The notes: generated from the sequence alone by a model not told the origin. A DNA stretch of 64,000 nt from an uncultured Clostridiaceae bacterium (GCA_948356915.1 CAOJCG010000010.1:1-64000), one strand, 5' to 3'; shown: positions 28,229 through 38,629, numbered from the stretch's first letter. Numbers and translations are program-made.

Positions 28229-28927
28229 TTGGATACAAATTATTCAGAGAATAATCAACTAGTATTAGTTGGAAAAGTAACAAGCGATAAAAGATTTAGT
28301 CATGAAATTTATGGAGAAAAATTTTACATATTTGATTTAAGTGTACCACGTTTAAGTGGAAATGCAGATATTATACCTATAACAATATCTGAAAGATTAT
28401 TAATAGAAGAAAGCTTAGATGTAGGAAAGAATGTAATAATAGAAGGACAATTCAGATCATATAACAGTTATGAAAATGAAAGAAATAAATTAGTTCTTAC
28501 AGTTTTTGCAAAAGAAATAAAATTTGCAAACGAAGAAGGTGAAGAGTTTAAGCCAAGCAAAGAAAACGTATCAAATGAAGTTACACTAACAGGTTATATT
28601 TGTAAAAAACCAATATATAGAAAAACACCATTTGGTAGAGAAATAGCAGATTTATTACTAGCAGTAAACAGAGCATATAATAAATCAGACTATATTCCAT
28701 GTATAGCATGGGGAAGAAATGCTAGATTTTGTGAAAACGTACCAGTAGGAACAGAAGTAAAAATAGTAGGAAGGGTTCAATCAAGACAATACGAGAAAAA
28801 ATATGAAGATGGAACATCAGAAATAAAAGTAGCCTACGAAGTATCAATAGCAAGCTTAGAAGTAATAGACCAAGCAGGAAACACAAGTGAAGTAGAAGAA
28901 CTACAAGAAAATAAAGAAGCTATATAA
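28229..28927 (+). CDS. single-stranded DNA-binding-like protein with two OB folds
   Basis: 232 residues. Two tandem OB domains: residues ~8-100 (LVLVGKVTSD, ...VIIEGQFRSYNS) and ~112-215 (EVTLTGYICKKPIYRKTPFGREIADLLLAVNRAY, quoted in part; IPCIAWGRNARFC; VKIVGRVQSRQY). The second closely follows the SSB pattern (PxxRxTPxGRExxxxxxAV). Starts with TTG at 28229 after AGAGGAGG. It may be a primosomal or accessory SSB rather than the main one, which lacks the duplicated fold. Confidence 0.75.
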   Translation: MDTNYSENNQLVLVGKVTSDKRFSHEIYGEKFYIFDLSVPRLSGNADIIPITISERLLIEESLDVGKNVIIEGQFRSYNSYENERNKLVLTVFAKEIKFANEEGEEFKPSKENVSNEVTLTGYICKKPIYRKTPFGREIADLLLAVNRAYNKSDYIPCIAWGRNARFCENVPVGTEVKIVGRVQSRQYEKKYEDGTSEIKVAYEVSIASLEVIDQAGNTSEVEELQENKEAI

Positions 28928-28942
28928 TTAAAATAAAGAAAG

Positions 28943-28990
28943 TAAAGGTCCATGTGCTAACAACTAGGTTGGTATGTGTGACCTTTAAAC
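28943..28990 (+). terminator. hairpin after SSB-like gene
   Basis: AAAGGTC / GACCTTT outer stem with internal pairing, followed by a weak tail. Confidence 0.5.
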
Positions 28991-29108
28991 AAGCAGTAGG
29001 AACTAGCAATGGGGACTGACCTAATTAGCGGAAAGAAGTAAAGAATAATAAAGTATATAAAAGTATAACAAAGAAATAGAAAAATAAAGAATTAAACAAG
29101 GAGAAACA

Positions 29109-30494
29109 ATGAAACTACCAAATAATAGAACAATAGCAGACTGTTGGTTGCCAACATTTGAAAATGTATCAAGAGAATTTATAATAGATAGTTTAGATAA
29201 AATACTATTTAGCGACGAGATACCAAATTTCAAGTTTGATTTTAGAGAAAGAGAAGCAATAGAATTTATAGAAAATATAATAAAACAATATACAAATAGC
29301 TTTAAAGATAGTGAATATAAAGAAGAAATACAAGCAAGATATGAAAAAATATTTGATATAATAAAACAAAAAACAAATGAAAATAGTAAACAACCAGTAA
29401 TGGTAGTAAAAGACTATAAAAAATTCTTTGAATATCTAAGGCAAGCATATGAAAGACACATAGAATTATATTTTCAAAGAAGGAAAGATTCCACAGGTTT
29501 TAATAGATGGGAAAAGAATAACTTTTTTGAACTAATTTGGCTACGTACTACACCACAAGACTTCAATGATCCAGAAGAATTTTTAAAAAAACAAGCAGAA
29601 ATGATGAAAGATAGAACATTTAAAAAATATGATGAAGAAACATATTTAGGAAAACTACAATGCTTAAATAACCATATAATCACTATAAAAAATGGAATAG
29701 CCAGAACCTGGGATGAAAACTTCAGACAAATGGAAATAACAATTTATGATAAAGAACATTATAATAATAGAGAACTTTGGAATAGGCCACATTACGCACT
29801 TCCAGTAATAAGGTATGGAATATATGAAAAAGATAATAGAAAAATATGTACAATAGGCTCTATTCAAGATAAAAACAATAATATGGTACAAGATTCATTA
29901 AGAAGGAAAATAGATAGACAAAAATACAAAGTAAATAAAGATATAGCAGAGGAAGACACTTATAAAGTTGAACCTAAAAATATAATAGCTTTAAGTATAT
30001 TCATAAATCTTTTGCATAGAGAGGGAATAACCAATATAGAAGTGCCAAGTATGTATGTTTTAGACTATGAATATCACACAAAAAGAAATAAATATTTATT
30101 AAAACAATTTAAAAGTGAATGGACTAAAGAAGACTTATGGGAAAGACAAAAAAGAGAAAAATATCCAGAACAATATAAAGAATCATATAGGTGTTTCTTA
30201 AAAACATTTAGAAAGCAAGACCTAATTAGTGAAATAAAAACAGAAAGATTACTATTAACAGCTAGAAGGTTACTTAATCATTACCAAAAAGCAAATATAA
30301 CTGCTTATCCTGAAGAAGTGGATAACTATATGCATGTGCAAATACCAGTTGTAAAACATGAAAACGAGATAAATGGGGATATACTAAAAGAATTTTATAA
30401 TTTAGTACAAGCATTAGACATGGAAAAGCAAAACAGAATAGATTCACAAGAGACACCAGTAGTAATGCATAATAATGAAGTGGATCGCGAATAG
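29109..30494 (+). CDS. large cytoplasmic protein of unknown family
   Basis: 461 residues, rich in Lys, Glu, Tyr and Trp; no signal peptide, membrane helix or recognised catalytic motif. A segment around residues 205-270 (RPHYALPVIRYGIYE, TIGSIQDK) looks globular and beta-rich. The C-terminal ~40 residues are low-complexity acidic. Single gene, RBS AAGGAG. No CGG codon, so it has core-type codon use. Confidence 0.55.
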   Translation: MKLPNNRTIADCWLPTFENVSREFIIDSLDKILFSDEIPNFKFDFREREAIEFIENIIKQYTNSFKDSEYKEEIQARYEKIFDIIKQKTNENSKQPVMVVKDYKKFFEYLRQAYERHIELYFQRRKDSTGFNRWEKNNFFELIWLRTTPQDFNDPEEFLKKQAEMMKDRTFKKYDEETYLGKLQCLNNHIITIKNGIARTWDENFRQMEITIYDKEHYNNRELWNRPHYALPVIRYGIYEKDNRKICTIGSIQDKNNNMVQDSLRRKIDRQKYKVNKDIAEEDTYKVEPKNIIALSIFINLLHREGITNIEVPSMYVLDYEYHTKRNKYLLKQFKSEWTKEDLWERQKREKYPEQYKESYRCFLKTFRKQDLISEIKTERLLLTARRLLNHYQKANITAYPEEVDNYMHVQIPVVKHENEINGDILKEFYNLVQALDMEKQNRIDSQETPVVMHNNEVDRE

Positions 30495-30519
30495 ATAGAG
30501 GAGTTTTTTACAGCCACAT

Positions 30520-30547
30520 TTGACAAAAATTAAAAATATGTTATAAT
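30520..30547 (+). promoter_or_regulatory. promoter of cassette 30602
   Basis: TTGACA (30520-30525), 16-nt spacer, TATAAT (30542-30547). Confidence 0.8.
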
Positions 30548-30601
30548 AATACAAAATAATAAGTAGAAAGTACTCAAAAATAATTTAAGGAGGAAAAATG
30601 A

Positions 30602-30949
30602 ATGAAAGAGTGTAAACACAGTGTAGTAATTGTAACAGATAATGATAATTGTTATTAAATAGATGCAATATGTATGTTTTGTGGAAAAACATTTGGGACT
30701 AATAGAGAATTATATGGGGAACGGTCAATTGTAGATGCTAGTGAGTATTGTCTTCATTTTGGAAAAAATTATATAATATCATATGTCAAAAAACTATATG
30801 ATAGAATTATATGTTCAAGTTCTAATTTATCTTCTTTTGAAATTGCTAATAAGATAAAGGAAGGTCTAAAAGAAGAATATGGTGAAACAATAAAGAAATT
30901 AGAAAATATAGAAAGAAAAATACGAGAAGATGGAGAAACTATTGATTAG
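30602..30949 (+). pseudogene. Cys-pair cassette gene interrupted by in-frame TAA
   Basis: From ATG 30602 the frame reads MKECKHSVVIVTDNDNCY, then TAA at 30656, then IDAICMFCGKTFGTNREL and on to 30949 in the same frame. C-H and CxxC pairs on either side of the stop suggest one zinc-binding protein split by a nonsense change (GAA to TAA would explain it), or a readthrough gene. Downstream-only translation from 30674 would lose the first Cys pair. It contains an in-frame CGG (YGERSIV) that must be triplet arginine. It has its own consensus promoter and terminator: cassette class. Confidence 0.6.
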
Positions 30950-30967
30950 AGATACATGAATCTTTGA

Positions 30968-31017
30968 AAAATAAAGAGTATTTTACCACTAAATTGGTAG
31001 AATATTCTTTATTTTAG
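30968..31017 (+). terminator. terminator
   Basis: AATAAAGAGTATTTTACCA / TGGTAGAATATTCTTTATT near-perfect stem. Confidence 0.8.
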
Positions 31018-31150
31018 AATAATTTTAATTTTTAAAAATTAACTAAAAAACATATTAAGACTTTTTGAAAGCTAAAAATAGTTGAAAAATAAATAAAAAT
31101 ATAGTAAAATAAACAATAAATTAAAAAGAAGCAAGAGATTTGGGGTTAGG

Positions 31151-31185
31151 GTGTCCAACCTCCAACTTCCAACCTCCAACTTCTA
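31151..31185. repeat. CCAACCTCCAACTTCC mini-array
   Basis: Four imperfect 8-9 nt units; same motif as 15770-15976. Confidence 0.7.
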
Positions 31186-31208
31186 CTTAAAGAAAGCGAG
31201 AAATAAAA

Positions 31209-32084
31209 ATGTTAGAAATAATAAAAGACACCCTAATAGATGGAGTACGTCTACTTCCATTTCTATTTATTACATACCTAATAATGGAATACTTAGAACA
31301 CAAAACAGGGGAAAAAACAAAAAATATAATACAAAAATCAGGGAAACTAGGACCTTTATGGGGAGCTATTTTAGGAGTATTCCCACAATGTGGTTTTTCA
31401 GCAGCGGCAAGTAACTTATATGCTGGAAGGGTAATTACACTAGGAACATTAATAGCAATATTCCTATCAACCTCAGACGAAATGCTTCCAGTACTAATTT
31501 CTGAAAATGCAAGTATAGGGTTAATACTAAAAATACTTGCAATAAAACTAGTTATAGGAATTATAGCAGGTTTTCTAATAGACTTTGTAGGACAAGCTAT
31601 AAACAAAAAGAAAAAACAAGTAGAAAAAAAGAAAGAAGAAATAGAAGAAGAGATAGGCCATATATGTAAACACGAACATTGCCATTGTGAAGAAGGTGGA
31701 ATAATAAAATCTTCAATAACACATACTTTAAATATATTACTATTTATTATAATAATAACATTCATACTAAATGTAATAATACATTTCTTCGGAGAAGAAA
31801 ACCTATCAAACCTAATACTAAATATGCCTATAATAGGACCAATAATAGCAGGAATAGTAGGGATAATTCCAAACTGTGCAGGTTCTGTAATACTAACACA
31901 GTTATACTTAGGAAATGTAATAAGCATAGGTTCTATGATAGGAGGCTTATTAGTAGGTTCAGGAATTGGAATATTGATATTATTTAGAGTAAATAAAAAT
32001 CTAAAAGAAAATTTAAAAATATTAGGTCTATTATATGCAATAGGGGTAGTTTGTGGAATAGTGATAGACCTAATAATAAAATAG
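31209..32084 (+). CDS. putative 10-TM heavy-metal exporter (ArsP_2/manganese-type)
   Basis: 291 residues. Two related halves, each with a Pro-Gln/Asn-Cys-Gly/Ala motif: GVFPQCGFSAAASNLYAG and GIIPNCAGSVILTQLYLG, typical of the putative arsenic or manganese exporter family. A central charged loop carries HICKHEHCHCEEG, a likely metal-binding cluster. Substrate is not deducible. RBS GAAAGCGAG is weak. Confidence 0.78.
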   Translation: MLEIIKDTLIDGVRLLPFLFITYLIMEYLEHKTGEKTKNIIQKSGKLGPLWGAILGVFPQCGFSAAASNLYAGRVITLGTLIAIFLSTSDEMLPVLISENASIGLILKILAIKLVIGIIAGFLIDFVGQAINKKKKQVEKKKEEIEEEIGHICKHEHCHCEEGGIIKSSITHTLNILLFIIIITFILNVIIHFFGEENLSNLILNMPIIGPIIAGIVGIIPNCAGSVILTQLYLGNVISIGSMIGGLLVGSGIGILILFRVNKNLKENLKILGLLYAIGVVCGIVIDLIIK

Positions 32085-32091
32085 AAACTAC

Positions 32092-32169
32092 TGTAGGGGC
32101 AGACCTTGTGTCTACCTTCTTTTCGTAGAATGGTTATAAAAAAGGGTAGACACAAGGCCTACCCCTACA
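32092..32169. repeat. TGTAGGGGC...CCCCTACA hairpin element
   Basis: The ends TGTAGGGGCAGACCTTGTG and CACAAGGCCTACCCCTACA are near-perfect complements with a ~20-nt loop. Its right end recurs inside comEC. It sits where a bidirectional terminator for the exporter and pflA would be. Confidence 0.8.
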
Positions 32170-32184
32170 ATAAAAAATAATTTT

Positions 32185-32892
32185 TTATATTCCTAATATA
32201 TTTTTAGCCCTTTTAACATCTTCACTGCTTGCAGTTTTACATCCTTCTAAAGGATACTCTAAATCAAGCTTTTCCCATTTAAACTTACCTAAATTATGAT
32301 AAGGAAGAACTTCAACTTTTTCAACTGTTCTTAAACTAGAAATAAAATTTTTAAGTTCAAGCAAATCTTGCTCATCATCAGTAATTCCAGGTACTAAAAC
32401 TTGCCTAATCCATAAAGGTTTATTATTATCACTTAAATATTTTGCAAAGTTAAGTTCTTTTTTATTTGAAACACCAGTTAATTCTATACATTTTTCATCA
32501 TTTATACATTTAATATCTAATAAAAATAAATCTGTTAAATCTATTAATTTTTTTATATCGCAAGTTAAATCAAAAGAGCCAGAAGTATCAATACAAGTAT
32601 GAATACTATGTTCTTTTAATTTAGTAAATAATTCTATTAAAAATTTAGCTTGAAGTAGAGGTTCACCACCACTAACAGTAACCCCACCATTAGGCATAAT
32701 ATAATTTTTATATCTTAAAATTTTCTCTAATATTTCATCTACTGAATATTCTTGTCCACCATGTAAATCCCATGTATCTCTATTTTGACAATATTTACAT
32801 TTTAAAGAGCAACCTTGCATAAAAATAACAAAGCGAACACCAGGTCCATCAACTGCTCCTAAACTTTCAAATGAATGAATACGTGCTTTCAT
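32185..32892 (-). CDS. pflA: pyruvate formate-lyase activating enzyme
   Basis: Radical SAM enzyme, 235 residues, with the CxxxCxxC cluster in QGCSLKCKYCQNRD, SGGEPLLQ and the downstream LPYHNLGKFKW motif of PFL-AE. It installs the glycyl radical on pyruvate formate-lyase. pflB lies 2 kb upstream on the same strand; three plus-strand genes now separate the pair. RBS AGGAGG. No in-frame CGG. Confidence 0.94.
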   Translation of the reverse strand: MKARIHSFESLGAVDGPGVRFVIFMQGCSLKCKYCQNRDTWDLHGGQEYSVDEILEKILRYKNYIMPNGGVTVSGGEPLLQAKFLIELFTKLKEHSIHTCIDTSGSFDLTCDIKKLIDLTDLFLLDIKCINDEKCIELTGVSNKKELNFAKYLSDNNKPLWIRQVLVPGITDDEQDLLELKNFISSLRTVEKVEVLPYHNLGKFKWEKLDLEYPLEGCKTASSEDVKRAKNILGI

Positions 32893-33078
32893 AATTTCCT
32901 CCTAATAAATTATGCTTTAATTGTACTATAAAAAAATACAAAATTCAACAAAAATAAAATATATTACTTAGTTCGTGCTACTGCATAAAACAAACTTGTA
33001 AATTATAAGAATAAAATATTGACAATTAAAAACGAATGTTCTATAATAAACGAAACTTTGAAATAGGATGTGATAATT

Positions 33079-34009
33079 ATGGATGAAGAAAATATTATTG
33101 CACCAGTAAACGAAGAATTAAATGTAGTAGAATATGGAACAGAAAATATTAAAAATTTAATTTATACAATTAGAGGAAAGCAAGTAATGTTAGATAGTGA
33201 TGTAGCTAGGTTATATAAGTATGAAACGAAGAACGTTAATAAAGCTATGAAAAGAAACCTTGATAGATTCCCAGAAGATTTTTGTTTTCAATTAACAGAA
33301 GAAGAACTTAAACAGATGTGGTTCCATTTTGGAACCACATCTGAAAAAGAAAATATTAAATATAGAAGTGAAAAATATCTACCATATGTATATACAGAAC
33401 AAGGAATATCAATGCTTTCAGGCTTACTTAAGAATGAAGTTGCAGTTCAAGTAAGTATAAATATTATGAGAGCATTTGTAGAAATGCGAAAGTTTATACT
33501 AAATAATGCACAATTATTTGAAAGACTAACAACAATGGAATACAAAATATTGGAACATGATAAGAAATTTGATGAAGTATTTGACGAACTAAAAAGAAAT
33601 AAAAATGAAGAATTCAAACAACAAATTTTCTTTAACGGACAAATATACGATAGCTATAGCCTAATAATAGACATCATAAAAACAGCTCAAGATAAAATAT
33701 TAATTATAGATAATTACATAGATGATACAATATTAAAAATGCTTACAAAGAAAAACAAAAACGTAGAAGCAGTAATATTAACATCAGAAAAGAGCAATAT
33801 AACAAAACTAGATATACAAAAATTTAATAAAGAATATCCTACTTTAAAAGTAGCCAAAACAGATAAATTCCACGATAGATTTATAGTCATTGATAACAAA
33901 GAATTATACCACTGCCAGTGCTTCACTAAAAGATGCTGGCAAGAAATGTTTCGCAATTTCTAAAATAGAAGACATGGAATATTTAGAGAAAATAAGTAGA
34001 ATATCTTGA
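33079..34009 (+). CDS. ORF6N-domain protein with C-terminal PLD-like domain; frame break near the end
   Basis: Residues ~15-105 form an ORF6N (phage antirepressor-type) DNA-binding domain (YTIRGKQVMLDSDVARLY, NLDRFPEDFCFQLTEEE). The C-terminal ~130 residues resemble the phospholipase D-like tail common in this family (DNYIDDTILKML, KFHDRFIVIDNKELYH). The family continues YHIGASLKD; here frame 0 reads YHCQCFTK and stops at 33963, whereas the +1 frame from about 33914 reads ASLKDAGKKCFAISKIED and ends at 34009. The break is at TGC-CAG-TGC, not CGG. It could be a decayed CGGT site (CAGT) or a plain indel. Confidence 0.7.
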
Positions 34010-34091
34010 TTCTTTACATAAATTATGTTAATATATATTATATTTATAAATGTAATCTAAAAACAATAATTTGTTATAAGGAGGTAGCTAT

Positions 34092-34517
34092 ATGAATGGC
34101 CAAAATTTAGAAACAGTATTTGAATTACTCATGGATTCAGAAAAAATTTTTGAATTAGGTGGTGAACGGAGATTATATGGATTTCTGTTTGAGTACAGAG
34201 GTGGAGGTAGAGAATATATAGGAGTAAGAGGAAGGATACCATATACACTTGCAAAAAAAATTAATTGTGATCCATTAAATAAAATGAAAATTTGTATTAA
34301 TGGAGGTAGTGCAGGCTGGAAACTTCTTGAATGCCTTAAACATGATGAAAAAGACTATGTATCTGATGAAGAAGCAAGGCAATTAATTGATGATGGAAAA
34401 GGCGACGAAATGTATATTGAATATTATCACATATGGACTATTGAAGGATTAAAGCATGTAATTAACTGTATTAGGGAATACGGTAAAATTAACAAATGGG
34501 CCATAGGAAACGAGTAA
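34092..34517 (+). CDS. hypothetical cassette protein (141 aa)
   Basis: Soluble, with FLFEYRGGGREYIGVRGRIP and acidic segments. Unknown family. Codon 29 is CGG in GGERRLYG and must be triplet arginine. AAGGAGGTAGC precedes ATG. Followed after 14 nt by 34532, apparently a two-gene cassette placed between pflA and pflB. Confidence 0.6.
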   Translation: MNGQNLETVFELLMDSEKIFELGGERRLYGFLFEYRGGGREYIGVRGRIPYTLAKKINCDPLNKMKICINGGSAGWKLLECLKHDEKDYVSDEEARQLIDDGKGDEMYIEYYHIWTIEGLKHVINCIREYGKINKWAIGNE

Positions 34518-34531
34518 GGAGGTATTTAAGC

Positions 34532-34870
34532 ATGAAAGGAAAGCGGATTAAAAAGGTAATATTACTTACATTAGGATGTACTTTAGGAATAATAATAATG
34601 AATTGTTTAAACTTAGTTACATTCAGTATAGGACCTGTCATATTCATTTACTTTCTTGGAGCATTTTCATACGCAATTTCAGATGAAAAATCAACAAAAA
34701 AAGAAGATAGCGAAAATGAAAGTAAAGATAACACAAAGCAAAGGGATAAGAAGGAAGATGGCCATAGTAGATTTCACAGAAGCGATATGAGACCAAGTAT
34801 AAATTGTTGCAATAGCGATTCATATGGCTGTGTATGTGTAAGATGTGGAAGATGCGGAAGAAAGTTCTAA
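34532..34870 (+). CDS. small membrane protein with Cys-rich C-terminus (cassette)
   Basis: 112 residues. Two adjacent membrane helices (residues 8-50), a charged linker, then CCNSDSYGCVCVRCGRCGRKF, a cysteine cluster likely to bind metal. The start ATG 34532 has AAGGAGGTATT upstream. Codon 5 is CGG (AAG-CGG-ATT), triplet arginine. A terminator follows. Confidence 0.6.
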   Translation: MKGKRIKKVILLTLGCTLGIIIMNCLNLVTFSIGPVIFIYFLGAFSYAISDEKSTKKEDSENESKDNTKQRDKKEDGHSRFHRSDMRPSINCCNSDSYGCVCVRCGRCGRKF

Positions 34871-34872
34871 AA

Positions 34873-34912
34873 AATTTAAAGGTGACAAATTGTCACCTTT
34901 AAATTTTTTTAT
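34873..34912 (+). terminator. terminator
   Basis: AAATTTAAAGGTGACA / TGTCACCTTTAAATTT stem. Confidence 0.88.
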
Positions 34913-34960
34913 ATTATAAATTATATTAGTTTCTTCGAAGAAGTTACCCAACCTCCAACT

Positions 34961-37195
34961 CTAGAATTTTTCATGTATAGTCCTATTAATAACATCAAGT
35001 TGTTGCTCTCTAGTTAATTTTATAAAGTTTACAGCATAACCTGAAACACGAATTGTTAGTTGTGGGTATTTTTCTGGGTGTTCCATTGCGTCTTCTAGTA
35101 ATGCTCTATCAAATACGTTTACATTAATGTGATGTCCTGTTTGTTTGAAATATCCATCTAATAAACTTACTAAGTTATCTACCTGAGTATCTAACTCTTT
35201 TCCAAGTGTTCCTGGTGTAATTGAGAATGTGTATGAAATTCCGTCTTCAGAATATTCATATGGTAATTTTGCAATTGTATTCATTACGGCAACTGCTCCA
35301 TTTGTATCTCTACCATGTAATGGGTTTGCACCTGGTCCAAATGGAACTCCTGCACGTCTTCCATCTGGTGTATTTCCTGTTGCTTTTCCATAAACTACGT
35401 TTGATGTAATAGTAAGTACTGATAATGTGTGTTTTGAATTTCTGTAAGTAACATGTTTTTGTAACTTACGTAAGAATGTCTTTACAACATCTACAGCAAT
35501 TTCATCAACACGGTCATCATCATTTCCGTATTTTGGGAAATCTCCTTCTATTTCGTAGTCAACTGCTAAGCCTGTTTCATCACGAATAACTTTTACTTTT
35601 GCATATTTTATTGCAGAAAGTGAATCAGCTACAACTGAAAGCCCAGCAATTCCACATGCCATTGTTCTTAATATTTCTTTATCATGTAGAGCCATCTCTA
35701 ATGCTTCATATGAATATTTGTCATGCATATAGTGAATAGCATTTAATGCTTTAATATAAATTTTTGCTACATAATCCATCATATTATCAAATTTTTCAGT
35801 AACTTCTTCATAATTTAAGTATTCAGAAGTTATAGGTTCAAACTTAGGTGTAATTTGTTTTCCACTATTTTCATCTCTACCACCATTAATAGCATAAAGT
35901 AAAGCTTTTGCTAAGTTAGCTCTTGCACCAAAGAATTGCATTTGTTTACCAATTTTCATTGCAGATACACAACAAGCAATTCCATAGTCATCTCCAACAG
36001 TAGTTCTCATTAAGTCATCATTTTCATATTGAATAGAAGATGTTTGAATTGATATTTTTGATGTGTATTTTTTGAAGTTTTCCGGTAAATCTTTTGACCA
36101 TAAAACTGTTAAGTTTGGCTCTGGAGCAGGTCCTAAGTTAACTAATGTATGAAGAACTCTATAAGAGTTTTTAGTAACTAAAGTTCTTCCATCAACGCCC
36201 ATACCACCAATGCTTTCTGTTACCCAAACAGGGTCTCCACTAAATAATTCATTATATTCTGGAGCACGTAAGAAACGAATCATACGTAATTTCATAACAA
36301 AGTGATCCATTAATTCTTGTGCCTCAGCTTCAGTTAAACTTCCATTTTTTAAATCTCTTTCAATATAAATATCTAAGAAAGTAGAAGTTCTACCTAAACT
36401 CATAGCAGCACCATTTTGATCTTTTGTTGCAGCTAAGTACCCAAAGTATAACCATTGAACAGCTTCTTTAGCATTTGAAGCTGGAACTGATATATCAAAA
36501 CCATATTTTGCAGCCATTTTCTTTAAATCTTCTAATGCAATAATTTGGTCATGAATTTCTTCACGTTCGCGAATTACATTTTCAGTAAATTCATCTACAT
36601 CTAATACTTCTAAATCTTTCTTTTTCTCACTAATTAAAGCGTCCACTCCATATAAAGCAATACGTCTGTAATCACCAATAATTCTTCCACGTCCATATCC
36701 ATCAGGAAGACCTGTTATTAAGTGTGAGCTTCTAGCAAGCCTAATATCAGGGGTGTATACACTAAATACACCATCATTATGAGTTCTTCTTAAATTATTA
36801 TAAATGTAGTCAGTTTCTTCATCCACTTTATAACCATAAGATTCACAAGATTTTTCAACTATTTTAATACCACCATTTGGCATAATTGCTCTCTTTAGTG
36901 GTGCGTCTGTTTGAAGACCTACTATTTGTTCTAATTCTTTATTAATATAACCTGCATCATATGCATTTACGCTAGATGGAGTTTTAGTATCAACATCTAA
37001 TACACCATTTTCTCTTTCTTTTTTATAAAGCTCTAAAACTTCATTCCATAGTTTAGTAGTCCTTTCAGTAGCATTTGCTAAAAAAGAATCATCTCCTTCA
37101 TATGGAGTGTAATTTGCCTGAATGAAACCTCTAACATCAATTTCTTTAGTCCATTCACCAATTTTATTAAAATTTTCCCATTGTTTAAAGTCCAT
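34961..37195 (-). CDS. pflB: formate C-acetyltransferase (pyruvate formate-lyase)
   Basis: 744 residues. Active-site cysteines in [12 protein letters not shown], glycyl-radical site RVSGYAVNF near the C-terminus, and [13 protein letters not shown]. Converts pyruvate and CoA to acetyl-CoA and formate, central to anaerobic sugar fermentation. RBS AAAGGAGG before ATG 37195. Uninterrupted and free of in-frame CGG over its whole length, a useful negative control for the CGGN pattern. Confidence 0.97.
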   Translation of the reverse strand: MDFKQWENFNKIGEWTKEIDVRGFIQANYTPYEGDDSFLANATERTTKLWNEVLELYKKERENGVLDVDTKTPSSVNAYDAGYINKELEQIVGLQTDAPLKRAIMPNGGIKIVEKSCESYGYKVDEETDYIYNNLRRTHNDGVFSVYTPDIRLARSSHLITGLPDGYGRGRIIGDYRRIALYGVDALISEKKKDLEVLDVDEFTENVIREREEIHDQIIALEDLKKMAAKYGFDISVPASNAKEAVQWLYFGYLAATKDQNGAAMSLGRTSTFLDIYIERDLKNGSLTEAEAQELMDHFVMKLRMIRFLRAPEYNELFSGDPVWVTESIGGMGVDGRTLVTKNSYRVLHTLVNLGPAPEPNLTVLWSKDLPENFKKYTSKISIQTSSIQYENDDLMRTTVGDDYGIACCVSAMKIGKQMQFFGARANLAKALLYAINGGRDENSGKQITPKFEPITSEYLNYEEVTEKFDNMMDYVAKIYIKALNAIHYMHDKYSYEALEMALHDKEILRTMACGIAGLSVVADSLSAIKYAKVKVIRDETGLAVDYEIEGDFPKYGNDDDRVDEIAVDVVKTFLRKLQKHVTYRNSKHTLSVLTITSNVVYGKATGNTPDGRRAGVPFGPGANPLHGRDTNGAVAVMNTIAKLPYEYSEDGISYTFSITPGTLGKELDTQVDNLVSLLDGYFKQTGHHINVNVFDRALLEDAMEHPEKYPQLTIRVSGYAVNFIKLTREQQLDVINRTIHEKF

Positions 37196-37499
37196 GGATA
37201 AAAACCTCCTTTAAATATTATTCTATCACTTTTAATACTAACATAGTTTAAGTCTATTTTCAACAATTTTTAAATTAAATATGGTAGAGTTTTTATTAAA
37301 TAAATTTTTACTAAACGATGTTAACAATTTTAGTATGAAAGTATAAAACAAATATAAAAAAAATCAATAAAAAAGTTTACAATTATGTTAATCTGTAGTA
37401 TAATATTATTATTCATAAATTATTAATCATATTAGAATATATATGAAAAGGAGGGCAGTTGTTGTTTAGTATTTGATTCAAAAAAAGGAGGAAAACTTT
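37196..37499. promoter_or_regulatory. divergent control region between pflB and PIN-like gene
   Basis: No gene seen. Minus strand: pflB RBS at 37201-37211. Plus strand: TTTACA (37376-37381), 17-nt spacer, TATAAT (37399-37404) for the PIN-like cassette, then AAAAAGGAGGAAAA. Confidence 0.7.
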
Positions 37500-38618
37500 A
37501 TGAATGATCAAAAATTAAAAAATATGGAACGGACAATTATTTTAGATGCTTGTGCTTTAGAATCACAAGAAGCGATGGAAATAATTGAAAAGGCCGAAAA
37601 GGTTATTGTTCTTACAGGTACTATTAAAGAGCTAGACAAGAATAAGGGCAATGAAGGGCAATATGGAATAAATGTACGTTATATTGGTAAAAAAATAAGA
37701 CAAGACACTGAAAGTAAAAAATATATTTGCATATCAAAGTATGAAAATTACAGGTATAATGATGATAATATTATTGATTATTGTACTTGGCATAATGAAG
37801 CAACTATATTGACCTGTGATAATTACTTATGTGCTAAGGCGAAGGCACATAACATTCCATATATTTTCCCAAAAATAAGTAAGCAATGTAAAACAAATAA
37901 AAAAAATGAGGAAGAAAAAAGTAGGAAAAATAGTTGCAATGTAAAAGGTGTTACGTACAAGAATGGAAAATTGCTAATTTTAAGACAAAGTTTACTCGAT
38001 CCAAACTTTAAAATAATTATAATTAGGTATGGAAAAGTTATAAAATTTAGTTTGGAGCGGAATATAGAGTTAAATATTGGCGATACCATTATACGAGTAA
38101 AAGAAGGCAATGGAACTGTAAATTTAGCAGTATTTGAAATAACAGACATTGAAAGTAGGAACTATGCAGAGTATAAAGAAACAAAATCATTGCAAGAGCC
38201 TATAATAGGAAGGTTAAAAAAGGAAAAATGGCCAGTAGAAGTGAAAAAACAAATATGCTTTTTACTAGATATTGGAGATTATGAGGAGGGGGAGAAAGAC
38301 CAAGAAGAACTATATATAAGAAATGGAAAGGTATACCCAAATCAGCAGATAGGTAAAGCATATATATGTTTAGAACGAAATGGAAATTTTATAAGAAGAC
38401 AAGACTGCAAGGAAGGAGATATTGTATACTTAGTTAAGAAGAACAAAAAGGGTGTTACACTATATGTATATAGAATTGTAAAAAAATTAAATATGTATAG
38501 TGTAAATAGAATAGACAGTTATAGTATAAAAACTGTAAATGAAATTTACAGTATAAATTCTTCGGAGAAAATAAAAGATAAAATACGTGAATTCTATATA
38601 CGTAATATTAGATACTAA
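37500..38618 (+). CDS. PIN-like N-terminal domain protein (cassette)
   Basis: About 372 residues. The N-terminus (TIILDACALESQEAMEII, and DNIIDYCTWHNEATILTCDNYLCAKAKA) has the acidic pattern of PIN/NYN nucleases, with Asp near the N-terminus and a later TCDNYL. Two further beta-rich repeats (residues ~155-225 and 275-335; VTYKNGKLLILR, YIRNGKVYPNQQ) are unassigned. Two in-frame CGG codons (MERTII; SLERNI) require triplet arginine. Own consensus promoter, different codon use. Function unproven; a toxin-like RNase is possible. Confidence 0.6.
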   Translation: MNDQKLKNMERTIILDACALESQEAMEIIEKAEKVIVLTGTIKELDKNKGNEGQYGINVRYIGKKIRQDTESKKYICISKYENYRYNDDNIIDYCTWHNEATILTCDNYLCAKAKAHNIPYIFPKISKQCKTNKKNEEEKSRKNSCNVKGVTYKNGKLLILRQSLLDPNFKIIIIRYGKVIKFSLERNIELNIGDTIIRVKEGNGTVNLAVFEITDIESRNYAEYKETKSLQEPIIGRLKKEKWPVEVKKQICFLLDIGDYEEGEKDQEELYIRNGKVYPNQQIGKAYICLERNGNFIRRQDCKEGDIVYLVKKNKKGVTLYVYRIVKKLNMYSVNRIDSYSIKTVNEIYSINSSEKIKDKIREFYIRNIRY

Positions 38619-38629
38619 ACAGAAACTAT

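Noticed and set aside
28943..28990. T-box or riboswitch
   Set aside because: It is only a simple hairpin downstream of the SSB-like gene; no conserved leader motif seen.
31187..32155. 322-residue open frame on the minus strand
   Set aside because: It is antisense to the metal-exporter gene and extends through a hairpin element; Ile/Pro/Ser-rich shadow composition.
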